NCBI RefSeq assembly: GCF_900109075.1
Contig: NZ_FNYS01000007.1
Coordinates: forward strand, 107,631-171,630
Direction of reading: 5' to 3'
Length of the DNA: 64,000 nucleotides
Source of the DNA: Myroides marinus
GTDB taxonomy: Bacteria > Bacteroidota > Bacteroidia > Flavobacteriales > Flavobacteriaceae
Notes under the pieces: model-generated
Seen by the model: the letters and a program-made list of their open reading frames with translations, nothing else
Databases searched by the model: none
Told to the model about the DNA's origin: nothing
Translations under genes and position numbers: made by a program
Shown: positions 55,133 through 64,000 of the stretch, one piece after another
Layout: each line of letters starts with the position of its first letter
How positions within the stretch are numbered: the first letter of the stretch is position 1

Positions 55133-55599
55133 AGTAAAAACTCGTGTATCTTTAATATACACAAAATGAGAATATGATAAATAATCAGAAACAACAATCT
55201 ATATTACAACCATTTACACAGTCGAGTAATATACATTTAAATATATCTACAAAAGCTATTATTTATCATATTTTCCCTCGTTTATAATACCTTATTTTGT
55301 ACTACAAATAAAAACTACAATAGTTTTCTAACAAGATTACATGTACATGATCTAACAACTACTCTTATAATAGTTGTCAAAGTGGTGACTTTATACACAC
55401 ACTAAATAGTCAAAAGAATACATATTATACTTATATAAATATTCAAAATAATGGTTTCAGAAATCGCTTAACAGTGTAACTGTATAAAAGGATTCCATAC
55501 TAAAAATAGTAATTTACTACTTACAAATAAACGCGCACAATTATTTGTTACCCTTTCTCAATACTAGATTTGGCAAGGAAATACAGTTATATAAACAAC
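55133..55599. other. AT-rich spacer between the HIBCH-like operon and the AraC gene
   Basis: This is about 470 nt with no credible ORF. I see nothing beyond a few short inverted repeats. Confidence 0.4.
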
Positions 55600-55632
55600 A
55601 AACCCTCTACAACTCCCTTGTAGAGGGTTTTA
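55600..55632. terminator. terminator after the membrane AraC gene
   Basis: Perfect 13-bp arms AAACCCTCTACAA (55600-55612) and TTGTAGAGGGTTT (55618-55630), loop CTCCC, one base beyond the stop at 55634. Confidence 0.8.
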
Positions 55633-55633
55633 T

Positions 55634-56416
55634 TTATGCAGCTTCTTTTTTTCTTTTTAATTTATTGATAAAGTTAGAAGGAGAATCACCAGTTACTTTT
55701 TTAAAAGTAACTGTAAAACGACTATGTGAGGCAAAACCACACTTGTCTGCCAAATAACTTATCTTATACTTTGCATACTTTGAATCAGTCTTTAAGCAAT
55801 CCACGATATAACCTATTCTCAATTCATTGACATAAGATGCAAAATCACATTTCTTATTCTTATTGACTACATAGGATAAATATCTATGATTGACTCCTAT
55901 ATTACTAGCTAAAGCATTTAAAGAAACTCCCTTATCTAAGAATCCCTTTTCTTTTTCGAAGTCTGTTAGTTTACTTAATATAGCATCTTCCTTTTCCTGC
56001 GTAATATATCTTTTTTCATCTACAACTTCCTCTTGAACCACTGTTACTTCGGAAGTATCTGAATCAAACAGTTCTCTAATAACCCGCTTTAACTCCTTAG
56101 ATCGTTTAAAATAAAATAACGCCACAGAACCAACAATCAGTAAGGCAATACTGTAAAAAGCAACTAGAACTTTAAATAAAGTAGGATCTGACTCATCTCT
56201 CTCATTTAGCAAACTTATATTTAAGTTACTAGGCACACCTAACATTATTTCTTCTTCACTAGTTAACAGTTTTCTCTTACTTACCTGGATGTAATTACTC
56301 ACATCGCTTAGATTACTAACACTGCATTCTAGATTCATACTTCCCCCTGAAAATATGCTTAAGAACCATACCAATAAAACACTCATTTTTTTATTCTTTT
56401 TTCCTTCTCTATACAC
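55634..56416 (-). CDS. membrane-anchored AraC-type regulator
   Basis: The product is 260 residues, or 250 from Met11, which begins the hydrophobic MSVLLVWFLSIFSGG signal or helix. A short extracytoplasmic segment (about 30-78) is followed by a membrane helix (about 80-103, VLVAFYSIALLIVGSVALFY) and a cytosolic C-terminal AraC double HTH (about 165-258, ASNIGVNHRYLSYVVNKNKK and KISYLADKCGFASHSRFTVT). Flavobacterial relatives usually carry periplasmic TPR repeats; here the outer part is only about 50 residues and lacks them. Confidence 0.85.
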   Translation of the reverse strand: MYREGKKNKKMSVLLVWFLSIFSGGSMNLECSVSNLSDVSNYIQVSKRKLLTSEEEIMLGVPSNLNISLLNERDESDPTLFKVLVAFYSIALLIVGSVALFYFKRSKELKRVIRELFDSDTSEVTVVQEEVVDEKRYITQEKEDAILSKLTDFEKEKGFLDKGVSLNALASNIGVNHRYLSYVVNKNKKCDFASYVNELRIGYIVDCLKTDSKYAKYKISYLADKCGFASHSRFTVTFKKVTGDSPSNFINKLKRKKEAA

Positions 56417-56826
56417 CTAAGTTGTGTCAACTTCTAAATTAACAACCACCAGTGAGATCCTTACAATACTACAGATTTGATATCTCAAGTCTATGGAGGA
56501 TTATCATAAAGATGAAACTATAGATGGTACAACACGTTGAATCGGGGGAATTTCAAAATGCTATACATTTACCTAAAGCTTACTGATACTTAGTGTCATT
56601 AACATATATCTTTACTACTATTGATAAACTATTAAATAATCTAATGTCAACCGCTGTAAAAAACAATATTAATAAGAGAAAACTCTATTTATTTTCTTTT
56701 TCGTTTAATACGCAAAACTACTTAAACTTAACATTAAAAAAAAGGGGTTAACAGCTCCAAACACTGCGTTCACACTCATTTTAACGAAAATTACAATCGA
56801 TTTATTAGTCAGCTTTTTCTAATAAT
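56417..56826. other. AT-rich spacer upstream of the AraC gene
   Basis: This is about 410 nt without a credible ORF, hairpin or repeat. It must hold the AraC promoter on the reverse strand. The 3' end of galE abuts its right end. Confidence 0.4.
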
Positions 56827-57837
56827 CTAGACTAATGTCTGCTGCCAATTCCATGCTGTTCTCAATGATTCTTCTATAGAAGTACCTGCTGTCCAGTTTA
56901 ATTCTTTCTCAGCCTTAGAAGCATCAGCATAAGCCACAACTATATCTCCAGGTCTCCTGTCACACATCTTAAACGGTACAACCTGTTTATTTATCTTTTG
57001 GAAACTTTTAACTATTTCTAGAACCGAAGTTCCTTTACCTGTACCAAGATTGTAAATATCTAAACACATTAACTCTTCACTTTGTAATAGCTTATTTAAA
57101 GCTGCTACGTGTGCTCTAGCTAAATCTATCACATATATATAATCTCTAATAGCCGTACCATCTTCTGTAGGATAATCATCACCAAAAATACTAAGGCACT
57201 CTCTTACTCCTGCAGCTGTCTGAACAACATAAGGAATTAGGTTATTAGGAATACCTCTAGGAAGCTCTCCTAACAAACCTGAAGGATGAGCACCGATAGG
57301 ATTAAAATAGCGCAAAAGAGTAGCTTTTTTACGTTCTGCTTCGATATAATCCTTAATAATCTCTTCGCCCATCTGCTTCGTTTTTCCATAGCATGACTCT
57401 GGCATTTTAAGAGGTGTTTCTTCACTTATTGGCATATGGTCAGCTTGTCCATAAACAGTACATGAAGAACTGAAAATAAAGTTATCTACTGATCTTGTTT
57501 TCATTTCTTGCAAAAGATTAATTAGAGAACATATATTATTCTCATAATAATCTAAAGGAATCTGCTGACTCTCGCCTACTGATTTATAAGCGGCAAAATG
57601 AATAACACCTGCTATAGCATGTTCTTCAAAAACCTTACTCACTAATGCTCTGTCTTTTAGATCTGAACAATAAAATGATGGTTCTACTCCTGTCAATTTT
57701 TTGATATTCTGCAATACCTCTACTTGAGAATTTGACAAATCATCAATAATAACTACTTCATAGTTGCTATTAATTAACTCAACTACTGTATGTGAACCTA
57801 TATATCCTAATCCACCTGTAACTAATATTTTCTTCAT
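56827..57837 (-). CDS. galE: UDP-glucose 4-epimerase
   Basis: The 336-residue short-chain dehydrogenase has NAD motif VTGGLGYIGSH (residues 6-16), Ser124 in FSSSCTVYG and catalytic Tyr150-xxx-Lys154 in ESCYGKTKQMG. It interconverts UDP-glucose and UDP-galactose, possibly also the N-acetyl forms. It is the last gene of the putative polysaccharide operon, 6 nt after the DUF1573 gene, and fits as supplier of the activated sugar. Confidence 0.95.
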   Translation of the reverse strand: MKKILVTGGLGYIGSHTVVELINSNYEVVIIDDLSNSQVEVLQNIKKLTGVEPSFYCSDLKDRALVSKVFEEHAIAGVIHFAAYKSVGESQQIPLDYYENNICSLINLLQEMKTRSVDNFIFSSSCTVYGQADHMPISEETPLKMPESCYGKTKQMGEEIIKDYIEAERKKATLLRYFNPIGAHPSGLLGELPRGIPNNLIPYVVQTAAGVRECLSIFGDDYPTEDGTAIRDYIYVIDLARAHVAALNKLLQSEELMCLDIYNLGTGKGTSVLEIVKSFQKINKQVVPFKMCDRRPGDIVVAYADASKAEKELNWTAGTSIEESLRTAWNWQQTLV

Positions 57838-57843
57838 AGCATT

Positions 57844-58350
57844 TTATTTAAGGTCTAGGTAATAATCTCTATCAATCTTTCCATCGACCAAGTCTTTTAC
57901 ATTATCTCCTTTATGTTCTTCAAAAAGCTCTTCATAATCCTTAGTATAATGCGCATCAGGCACAACGTTTAAATCAAAAGAAACTTCTATTTTATCAGTA
58001 TTGGCAAAATTGCCATAAAGCGTTACATAATGCTTGACAAATCCTACATTCTTAGTAGTATCAAACTTTAAAATAAGCTTTCCTTCACCTCCTGCAGGAA
58101 TACGCATTAAAGACTCTTTTTTAGCGATAATACATCCACAAGAAACAATCATATCTGTCAACAAGAATGGATGTTCTCCTTTATTAATTAAAGGAAAAAC
58201 CATTGTTTTCTCTTGACCTTGTAACACGGGATAATAATGTCTATTATTATCTACTACTTCTATAGTTGTATTCTCTATCTTCTGTTTTTTACACCCTATT
58301 AAAATGGTAAGTGCAAACATTGTTAGAATTATATATTTTAGTTTTTTCAT
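57844..58350 (-). CDS. DUF1573 lipoprotein
   Basis: The 168-residue lipoprotein has lipobox LIGC (Cys20) and the DUF1573 immunoglobulin-like strand pattern: KTMVFPLINKGEHPFLLTDM, VSCGCIIAKKESLMRIPAGG, EGKLILKFDTTKNVGFVKHY. The SCGC...P motif is the family signature. The function is unknown; members often accompany surface or export systems in Bacteroidota. It lies 7 nt after the DUF4838 gene. Confidence 0.88.
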   Translation of the reverse strand: MKKLKYIILTMFALTILIGCKKQKIENTTIEVVDNNRHYYPVLQGQEKTMVFPLINKGEHPFLLTDMIVSCGCIIAKKESLMRIPAGGEGKLILKFDTTKNVGFVKHYVTLYGNFANTDKIEVSFDLNVVPDAHYTKDYEELFEEHKGDNVKDLVDGKIDRDYYLDLK

Positions 58351-58357
58351 AGTTCGT

Positions 58358-60499
58358 TTAATTTGTTATTTGAACCTCGTCTAAAGCAGTTGTAATGCGA
58401 TCACCAACACTTTTAAAGAAAATGAGTTTCATATTATTACTTCCTTTAAAATCAAGATTAATAGAAGCTTCAGCTGTTTTTCCTAATAAATGATAAGAAG
58501 AGGCATTAACAGTCTTAATCAGTAATCCATCTGACCATATTTCGATATGTGTAGGAGCCTTAAAGCGATGCCTTTTATCAACTAAGAAGCGAAGGTTTAA
58601 ACTCTTGATTCCCTCTATATGCTTAGTACTAAACTCTACATGAAGTTCCTTCGCATTACTTATATACCATCCAAAATGATAGTCTGATCTAAAACCTATT
58701 AATCCATCGTTTAATAGCTTACTTTGTTCGATTAATTGACCTTTTTCATTTTTAAAAAGTAATTTTTCAGTCAAAAGTAAATTCTCGAACTCGCCTTTTA
58801 ATAGCATATCATCCCAAACAGAGGTATAAACACTTAAGTCTCCATCTGCTTCTTTATAACTAGATATCCCAGATTTACTAGATGATTTAAGAATTTCAAC
58901 CCATTGTTTGATTTCACTTTTAAATACCACTTTGTGCCCTTTTAATAAAGCTGTCCCATTTGCTTCAATACCTTTATAATAAGCTAATTGTAAACGAGTA
59001 AATGTTAAGGCTTTATATAGCCTATTTAATCGTTTTAACTCCTCTCCTGTAGTAGTTTTTAGACTCTTCCCTACTGCTTCGTAGAATACTACAAACTCTT
59101 GCTCATCTAGATAAGTATTAAATATCTCACTAGGAGAACCATACAGATTATAAGGTGTCTTTTTACTCTCATAAGTCTTTTCTAGTTTAGTATAATAAGT
59201 TGTTAGTAGAGTTGCATTTTTAGGATAGAACTTTTCAAAATACCTTTGTATAAGAGTATCTACGTCTAACTCTACATTCTTCATTAGTGCAGTTAAAACA
59301 TAATTATGTACATCTGAAAAAGAAGAATAATCATATCCACTAGCATTCATAAATACCCCACTTACTCCCTTATCTTTAAAATACTTAAATTGTTTTTGTG
59401 CTCCATAAAGCACAGGAATAGGACTTAAATAATCATCAAAATTAGAACTGTAATCCCATAGCAATATTTTACTTGTTTTAGTATGCCACTGTTCTATATC
59501 ATACAATAAGTTCTTTACTTCCTTTTTACTTAAATAATCACTATCGATAGCTATTCCCTTTGGAAAATCAATAGTACTAATAAACACCCCTACATTGGCT
59601 TCTAGCCCTACCTTCGGTATTGTCTTAGTGGATAAATAAGCAATAGTATAAAACTCATACTTAGGAAAACGTCTAGCTAGTTTATTGATAAGAAATGCAA
59701 CTGATTCAGAAGCATTGTTACTTGACTTATTAAAATCATAACAACCTCCACAATTACAAACAATACTATTATCTAAGGGGGCAATCATAAATCGATAGCG
59801 CTCATCTTCTTCTACCCCATATCCATAATTATCAATTATATATTCAGATAATGCTGCATATAAATCTCCTGAAGTAAAACATAATTGTTCTTTATTTATC
59901 ACTCCATCGACTTTAGCATAAATAGAATTCTTAACTGGTTTAGGTAAGGCTTTTAAAATATTATGTCCCCAAATACCCCAATCAAGTTCAACGTTATTAT
60001 TGCCTAATACGCCAGATTGATCAACTAATAAATTCTCTTGATAATATGGTTCTCTATATCCAAAATCATGAGTACCACAGAAAGTGCTAAAATCTAATAT
60101 GGCAGGTGGCAAATCATCTGTTTTAAAACGCTTATCTACTTGAGAAATCGCCTCTATAAGTTGATAAACAACCCATTCAGTAGAGGCAATATCTCTAGTT
60201 TTGATTCTCAATTCTTCCTTATTATGAGCAATACAAAAATCTTTATCTAGTTTAATATCTAGTTCTATGTATATGTGTTTAACACCTTCTATCTTAACTT
60301 TATCCTTCTCAAGAGACAAAGAGACTATAGTTTTGTCTAAAGTATGATTTTGTAAATGCTTATATAAGTAACGCCCCCATCTCTCACTTACACTTCCCTG
60401 ATCTACATATATCACATAACTCTCTGATTCTAAAGAAACTTTATTCTCTGCTTTACAGCTAGTGATAAATAATAAACATATAAACAACAAGAATCTCAT
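58358..60499 (-). CDS. DUF4838-family lipoprotein (glycoside-hydrolase-like)
   Basis: The 713-residue lipoprotein has lipobox ITSC (Cys15). A GH20/GH67-like N-terminal alpha/beta domain (about 25-125) precedes the DUF4838 barrel-like core (about 140-440), with FGYREPYYQENLLVDQSG, the CNCGGCYDFN motif, KILLWDYSSNFDDYLSPIPV and GVSGVFMNASGYDYSSFSDV. A C-terminal jelly-roll follows (about 600-710). DUF4838 proteins are thought to act on glycans. Here the protein sits where PgaB (deacetylase/hydrolase) lies in pga loci, 4 nt after the TPR-barrel exporter, so action on the exported polymer is a reasonable inference. Confidence 0.8.
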   Translation of the reverse strand: MRFLLFICLLFITSCKAENKVSLESESYVIYVDQGSVSERWGRYLYKHLQNHTLDKTIVSLSLEKDKVKIEGVKHIYIELDIKLDKDFCIAHNKEELRIKTRDIASTEWVVYQLIEAISQVDKRFKTDDLPPAILDFSTFCGTHDFGYREPYYQENLLVDQSGVLGNNNVELDWGIWGHNILKALPKPVKNSIYAKVDGVINKEQLCFTSGDLYAALSEYIIDNYGYGVEEDERYRFMIAPLDNSIVCNCGGCYDFNKSSNNASESVAFLINKLARRFPKYEFYTIAYLSTKTIPKVGLEANVGVFISTIDFPKGIAIDSDYLSKKEVKNLLYDIEQWHTKTSKILLWDYSSNFDDYLSPIPVLYGAQKQFKYFKDKGVSGVFMNASGYDYSSFSDVHNYVLTALMKNVELDVDTLIQRYFEKFYPKNATLLTTYYTKLEKTYESKKTPYNLYGSPSEIFNTYLDEQEFVVFYEAVGKSLKTTTGEELKRLNRLYKALTFTRLQLAYYKGIEANGTALLKGHKVVFKSEIKQWVEILKSSSKSGISSYKEADGDLSVYTSVWDDMLLKGEFENLLLTEKLLFKNEKGQLIEQSKLLNDGLIGFRSDYHFGWYISNAKELHVEFSTKHIEGIKSLNLRFLVDKRHRFKAPTHIEIWSDGLLIKTVNASSYHLLGKTAEASINLDFKGSNNMKLIFFKSVGDRITTALDEVQITN

Positions 60500-60503
60500 C
60501 TAC

Positions 60504-63305
60504 TTAAAAGGCTACATTAATATTAAAATATAGATTATAGAAGTTTTTATACTCTGCATTATTTGCTTTATAGTTATGCCATGTTCCTGCTATACTTCCA
60601 GTAACATTCTTAAACAATAATGTGCCGTATCCTACTCCTACATTTGTATTTAAAACAGAGAAAGTATCATATAGTTGATAATCTATTAACTCTATGTCAG
60701 GAGAAGATCCCACACCTGCCATTGCAGAAATATAATGTTTAGAGGATGATAAGAAATACTTAGCATTTAATGCTACGTTATACATATACTCTCCTCCACT
60801 GAAAAAGTTGTTTAGTTTCAAGTTTAAGCGATATTGTTCTGTTTCTTTAGTAGCACCAACTACTATATTAAACATCTTATCACTGCTATTCTCTACTTCT
60901 TTATCCTTCTGAAAAATTCTATAACCTGCTCCTAACTCAAATTCCATCCCTCCTAATACATTAAAGTCTCTAAAAACAGATCCATTAATTACAAACTTAG
61001 GAAAGTAAGCATCTGCTAAAGCTACATCTGCCTTACTACTCCACTTATCACTCCACTGATGACTCCAGTCAAAATGTCCCTGAATACCTCTTCCTGCTTC
61101 ACGCCCAGTATAGTTAATTCCTACTGTATAACTATTATTTAATGCATGTCTAGTATAATTAGCTGAAGCTATTGAATAATCTCTGCCTGACTCTTCGTCA
61201 AAATGACTGCGTACATACTGTAAGTCAATATCATTCTTAAGTGATTTATACCCTAAAAATTCAAGATGCTTTTTGTGCTGATCTAATTCTAATAGTGAAG
61301 GTTCATAGAATGATTGATAATATCGTGCTTCGTTGTACTTCTTCTGCTTTTCTAATACCAACCCTTTAGTATACTTGATTATCTTACTATTAGGCAAATA
61401 GGTCAATGTCTCATCCAAAATACAAATAGCTTCATCTGTTTGATTCTGTTTCATTAATTGTAAGGCATACTTCTCACTAATCTCTTCATAAGTAGACAAC
61501 GCTAATTGATGATAAGGTTGAGCTATAACCTGAGACAATACACTAGTATAGATTTCAGCAAAGTCCTCAGTAACTTTACCTTGATAATCAGCTAATTTTA
61601 ATTTAAAATATATATCATCTGGATAAGCGTTAATACCTTGTTCTAAGTATTTTATAGCATCCTGCTGCTTATTAACCTGTGTAGATAAATTAGCTGCATA
61701 TACTAGAGCGGTTTTATTATTAGGATCATTAGCTAACCAACGCTTCACATAATGCAAACTTTCATTGTACATGAAATCTTCATTGTATTTCTTAACGATA
61801 GCTGTACATAACTCCTCATAGCCACTTATGTAATGTGCTCGTTGATCAGCAGAACTAGCAATAAGTTCCTCTTCATATGCTGTCAAAGCTGCGTTATAAT
61901 TATGCAATTTAAAGTATAAATCTGCTTTCTTAAATCCTACTTGTTCAGTATTATATGAGTTTAATTCATAGTTTCCTAAAGTATGTAACGCACTACTGTA
62001 ATCCCCTTTAGCTAAATATGCATTATAAAGTCCTAGATACCCTAAATCACTAATCTCTCTATCTAAAGACTGCGTAACAGTTTGCCAAAGTACAATAGCC
62101 TTATCGTACTGCTGATCCTGCATACTTGATTTAGCTTCTCCAAGCATGATGCGATAATAGTTATCCTGTACATCTTTATCTCCTGGATACTCTTTATGCA
62201 AATCTTTTACTAAGCGTGAAACCTTCCCTTGATTACCTAAACGAGTATATACTTGTAGTTCTTTTAAAGCTAATTTCTTAGAGTTACCATTACTACTTTT
62301 GAATTTATTTAGATACACTAACGCTTCTTCATATTGCTGTTCAGCGACTAACTGATTAAACACATAATTAAATGCTTCTTCATTACGAGGGTTTTTACTA
62401 AGTACAGAACTATACAAAGTAAATGGATCATTTAACTTAGCATGTCTTGCTGCTTCTAAGACATAGTAATCATACTGTTTACTTAATTTATTCTGTTGTA
62501 AAAAAGAAAGGAGTACATCATAATTTTTCTGATCTGCTAAAATTCCTATTTTCTTGTTTAATAGAGTTGAATTATGTGGAAATACAGCTAATGCTCTCTC
62601 TGTATACATTAAAGCATTTGGAGTATCACCACCTTTTATAAAATCATTTATTAAAACAAGATGATATTCTAAATTGTCAGGAGAATTCTTAACTAGTTCT
62701 TTATTTAAAGAAATAGCTTTATCTATATCTCCGCTAATTCTATTCTTAGAAGCTTCTACTTCGATACTATATGTATAGTCTTTCTTTAACTCCTGATCAT
62801 TAGGATAGATCTGAAATAGCCTCTTTCTAAGGCGATCTGCCTCAACTTGATTTCCTTGTAACTCATATAAATGAATCTTCTTTTTCCAAAGACTCTTTAA
62901 ATATGGACTAACTTCTAATATTTCATTTACATAACAGATAGCACTTGAATATCGCTTAGTCTCTGTTTCGACATTGACCAGAATATGTTTAGCGTCTATA
63001 TTTTCAGGTGTTATTTCTATAGCTTTATTTAATTCATAACGAGCTTTATCATACTGTTTTAAATGGTGATAATACTTACCCAATAACATATGTAGATCAG
63101 AATCATTAGGATTCTCCACTATTCCTTTATCTAGAATACTCTTTCCTGTCTCCCACTTTCCGTTATTAAACTCTTTATTAGCAAGGGTTACATAATCGCC
63201 TTTATCTTGTTCAACACTTTTAGTCTGAGCGTAGCTAAAACTAGAAGCCAATGAAAAAGCTAATAATATACTTAGGTTACTTATGCGTCTTTTAATTCTA
63301 TTCAT
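60504..63305 (-). CDS. TPR protein with C-terminal YaiO-type outer-membrane barrel (PgaA-like exporter)
   Basis: The 933-residue exported protein has a signal peptide (1-26) and then about 15 TPR-like helical repeats (about 30-680; for example DLHMLLGKYYHHLKQYDKAR followed by YELNKAIEITPENIDAKHIL). A C-terminal barrel of about 230 residues has alternating strands (SYTVGINYTGREAGRGIQGH, FNIVVGATKETEQYRLNLKL) and ends YFNINVAF. A TPR superhelix plus a barrel is the architecture of PgaA/BcsC-type polysaccharide exporters; the barrel type is YaiO-like. It follows the GT2 remnant by 23 nt. Confidence 0.85.
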   Translation of the reverse strand: MNRIKRRISNLSILLAFSLASSFSYAQTKSVEQDKGDYVTLANKEFNNGKWETGKSILDKGIVENPNDSDLHMLLGKYYHHLKQYDKARYELNKAIEITPENIDAKHILVNVETETKRYSSAICYVNEILEVSPYLKSLWKKKIHLYELQGNQVEADRLRKRLFQIYPNDQELKKDYTYSIEVEASKNRISGDIDKAISLNKELVKNSPDNLEYHLVLINDFIKGGDTPNALMYTERALAVFPHNSTLLNKKIGILADQKNYDVLLSFLQQNKLSKQYDYYVLEAARHAKLNDPFTLYSSVLSKNPRNEEAFNYVFNQLVAEQQYEEALVYLNKFKSSNGNSKKLALKELQVYTRLGNQGKVSRLVKDLHKEYPGDKDVQDNYYRIMLGEAKSSMQDQQYDKAIVLWQTVTQSLDREISDLGYLGLYNAYLAKGDYSSALHTLGNYELNSYNTEQVGFKKADLYFKLHNYNAALTAYEEELIASSADQRAHYISGYEELCTAIVKKYNEDFMYNESLHYVKRWLANDPNNKTALVYAANLSTQVNKQQDAIKYLEQGINAYPDDIYFKLKLADYQGKVTEDFAEIYTSVLSQVIAQPYHQLALSTYEEISEKYALQLMKQNQTDEAICILDETLTYLPNSKIIKYTKGLVLEKQKKYNEARYYQSFYEPSLLELDQHKKHLEFLGYKSLKNDIDLQYVRSHFDEESGRDYSIASANYTRHALNNSYTVGINYTGREAGRGIQGHFDWSHQWSDKWSSKADVALADAYFPKFVINGSVFRDFNVLGGMEFELGAGYRIFQKDKEVENSSDKMFNIVVGATKETEQYRLNLKLNNFFSGGEYMYNVALNAKYFLSSSKHYISAMAGVGSSPDIELIDYQLYDTFSVLNTNVGVGYGTLLFKNVTGSIAGTWHNYKANNAEYKNFYNLYFNINVAF

Positions 63306-63328
63306 TTGTTCACTTAAGATTTTTCAAT

Positions 63329-63670
63329 TTAAGATATAGTTGTTTCCATTGGCTTGGAAGTAGTCTCTTGTGTAAACCCTTGACGAGTCATTTCTCCCCA
63401 TTTAAAGTTCTTTTTGGTCATATACTGCCAATATCCTCTAAGGCTAAAGAATACAATAAATGGATGGTATAGGATGGCTTCAAAAGCAGATAAGAAGATT
63501 AACTTAAAATATTGGAAATATGAATCGTACTGCTTCTTAACCATTACATCAAATGAAATAGAAACTAATGACATCGTAGCTCCTACCATATATACGAACA
63601 ACAACATCAACCAGAAGGTTTCTGAGTTTAACTGATCTGTAAATAGTAAAAACAATAAGAATCCATTGAG
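63329..63670 (-). pseudogene. GT2 polysaccharide synthase, C-terminal remnant cut by an IS
   Basis: Only the last about 114 codons survive: two or three membrane helices (WILLLFLLFTDQ, FWLMLLFVYMVGATMSLVSI, FKLIFLSAFEAILYHPFIVF) and the cytosolic end YWQYMTKKNFKWGEMTRQGF. The K/NWGxMxRxGF tail is typical of processive GT2 synthases (PgaC/hyaluronan-synthase-like) in Bacteroidota, which are normally over 400 residues. The frame stays open upstream of 63655 and meets a stop at 63695-63697 inside the IS leader. No catalytic domain remains in the window; the rest may lie beyond the IS. Confidence 0.7.
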
Positions 63671-64000
63671 TTATTAAATTAACTTCCGTATTTTAGTATC
63701 TTAAAATCAATAGTATGGAAATTTTTAAGGGTCAAAACCTTCTGAACTTAGTAAAAGAACTACCAGATGACGAATCTTGTAAAGCTTATTTAAGCAAAAT
63801 AAAGTGGTCAAACGGTTTTACATGTGTAAAATGTGGTCACCAAAAAGGTTGTTTAAAAACTAATCATTCATACTATTGTTATAATTGTGAACATGTTGAG
63901 AGTTCAACGGCTAATACCTTATTTCACAAAGTCAAATTTGGTTTGCAAAAAGCATTTATGATTGTGTTTGAAATGACAACTTCTACAAAAAGTATCTCAA
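63671..64000 (+). mobile_element. IS1595-family insertion sequence, left end
   Basis: The transposase leader and start lie here and the element continues past the right edge. The exact end cannot be fixed. The junction with the GT2 remnant is between about 63656 and 63697, and terminal repeats cannot be verified with one end only. Confidence 0.6.
63717..64000 (+). CDS. IS1595-family (ISXO2-like) transposase, N-terminal part
   Basis: The ATG at 63717 opens a frame that runs to the window end, 94 complete codons. The N-terminal zinc ribbon has CVKCGHQKG (two Cys) paired with YCYNCEHVES (two Cys). The diagnostic IS1595 segment TANTLFHKVKFGLQKAF follows, then VFEMTTSTKSIS. The DDE catalytic domain should follow outside the window. 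It is the only transposase seen. Confidence 0.88.

Noticed and set aside
55545..55757. Forward 70-codon ORF
   Set aside because: It runs through the terminator at 55600-55632 and is antisense to the conserved AraC HTH.

Overview
The window is AT-rich, densely coded DNA from a member of the Bacteroidota, most likely the family Flavobacteriaceae and possibly Myroides (the genus is an inference from gene content; no marker gene is present). Supporting signs are TAnnTTTG-type -7 promoter elements, a carboxypeptidase-regulatory-domain TonB receptor next to a DUF4374-type lipoprotein, DUF4838, DUF1573 and YaiO-type barrel proteins, single-gene MlaD and LptD/OstA-like proteins, a TamB-TsaD-RsmE block, and TTG starts. 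I saw no rRNA, tRNA, CRISPR array or prophage. One insertion sequence enters at the right edge.

Layout, left to right. 1-2101: the end of a tripartite RND efflux locus (RND pump start, TolC-like protein, Cys-rich small protein). 2401-4928: GNAT acetyltransferase, a membrane protein, and a divergent HxlR/DoxX pair around a perfect 16-bp palindrome. 4976-5170 and 11760-12099: two inverted copies of a composite repeat. They bracket an Ada-like regulator/methyltransferase and a TetR-TolC-EmrA-EmrB multidrug efflux operon. The right copy carries a hairpin-forming insert bounded by CTAG, and the left copy is the matching empty site. 12187-17661: two back-to-back redox/regulatory operons (Crp/Fnr-dehydrogenase-quinone reductase; thioredoxin-DUF2938-AraC), a periplasmic thioredoxin-fold protein and a membrane protein. 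17913-21489: TonB receptor and DUF4374-like lipoprotein. 21788-32940: GH3/beta-lactamase fusion, Fe-S membrane oxidoreductase pair, MlaD-like protein, cell-wall amidase, LptD and RidA. 33013-38020: choloylglycine-hydrolase family enzyme and a glycolytic operon pfkA-gapA-BadF-type kinase-mgsA. 38092-46748: TamB, divergent from tsaD-rsmE-AI-2E transporter-methyltransferase. 47183-49443: small secreted proteins and lipoproteins, including an NlpE-like one. 50272-53088: LytS/LytTR two-component system and a probable target outer-membrane protein that share 21-bp-spaced LytTR-type boxes. 53372-56416: HIBCH-like hydrolase, DUF6891-like protein and a membrane-anchored AraC regulator. 56827-63655: an operon resembling a polysaccharide synthesis/export system (GT2 synthase remnant, TPR + beta-barrel exporter, DUF4838 lipoprotein, DUF1573 lipoprotein, galE). 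63717-64000: start of an IS1595-type transposase, next to the truncated synthase.

The most interesting signals are (1) the pga-like but PgaB-less exopolysaccharide operon interrupted by an IS; (2) the paired repeat element with a filled and an empty insertion site; (3) two intergenic arrays with exact 10-bp and 11-bp periods; (4) a promoter-to-terminator unit without an ORF (candidate sRNA); and (5) LytTR boxes that link the two-component system to the neighbouring porin-like gene. All functional statements come from reading motifs and context. No database search was run.
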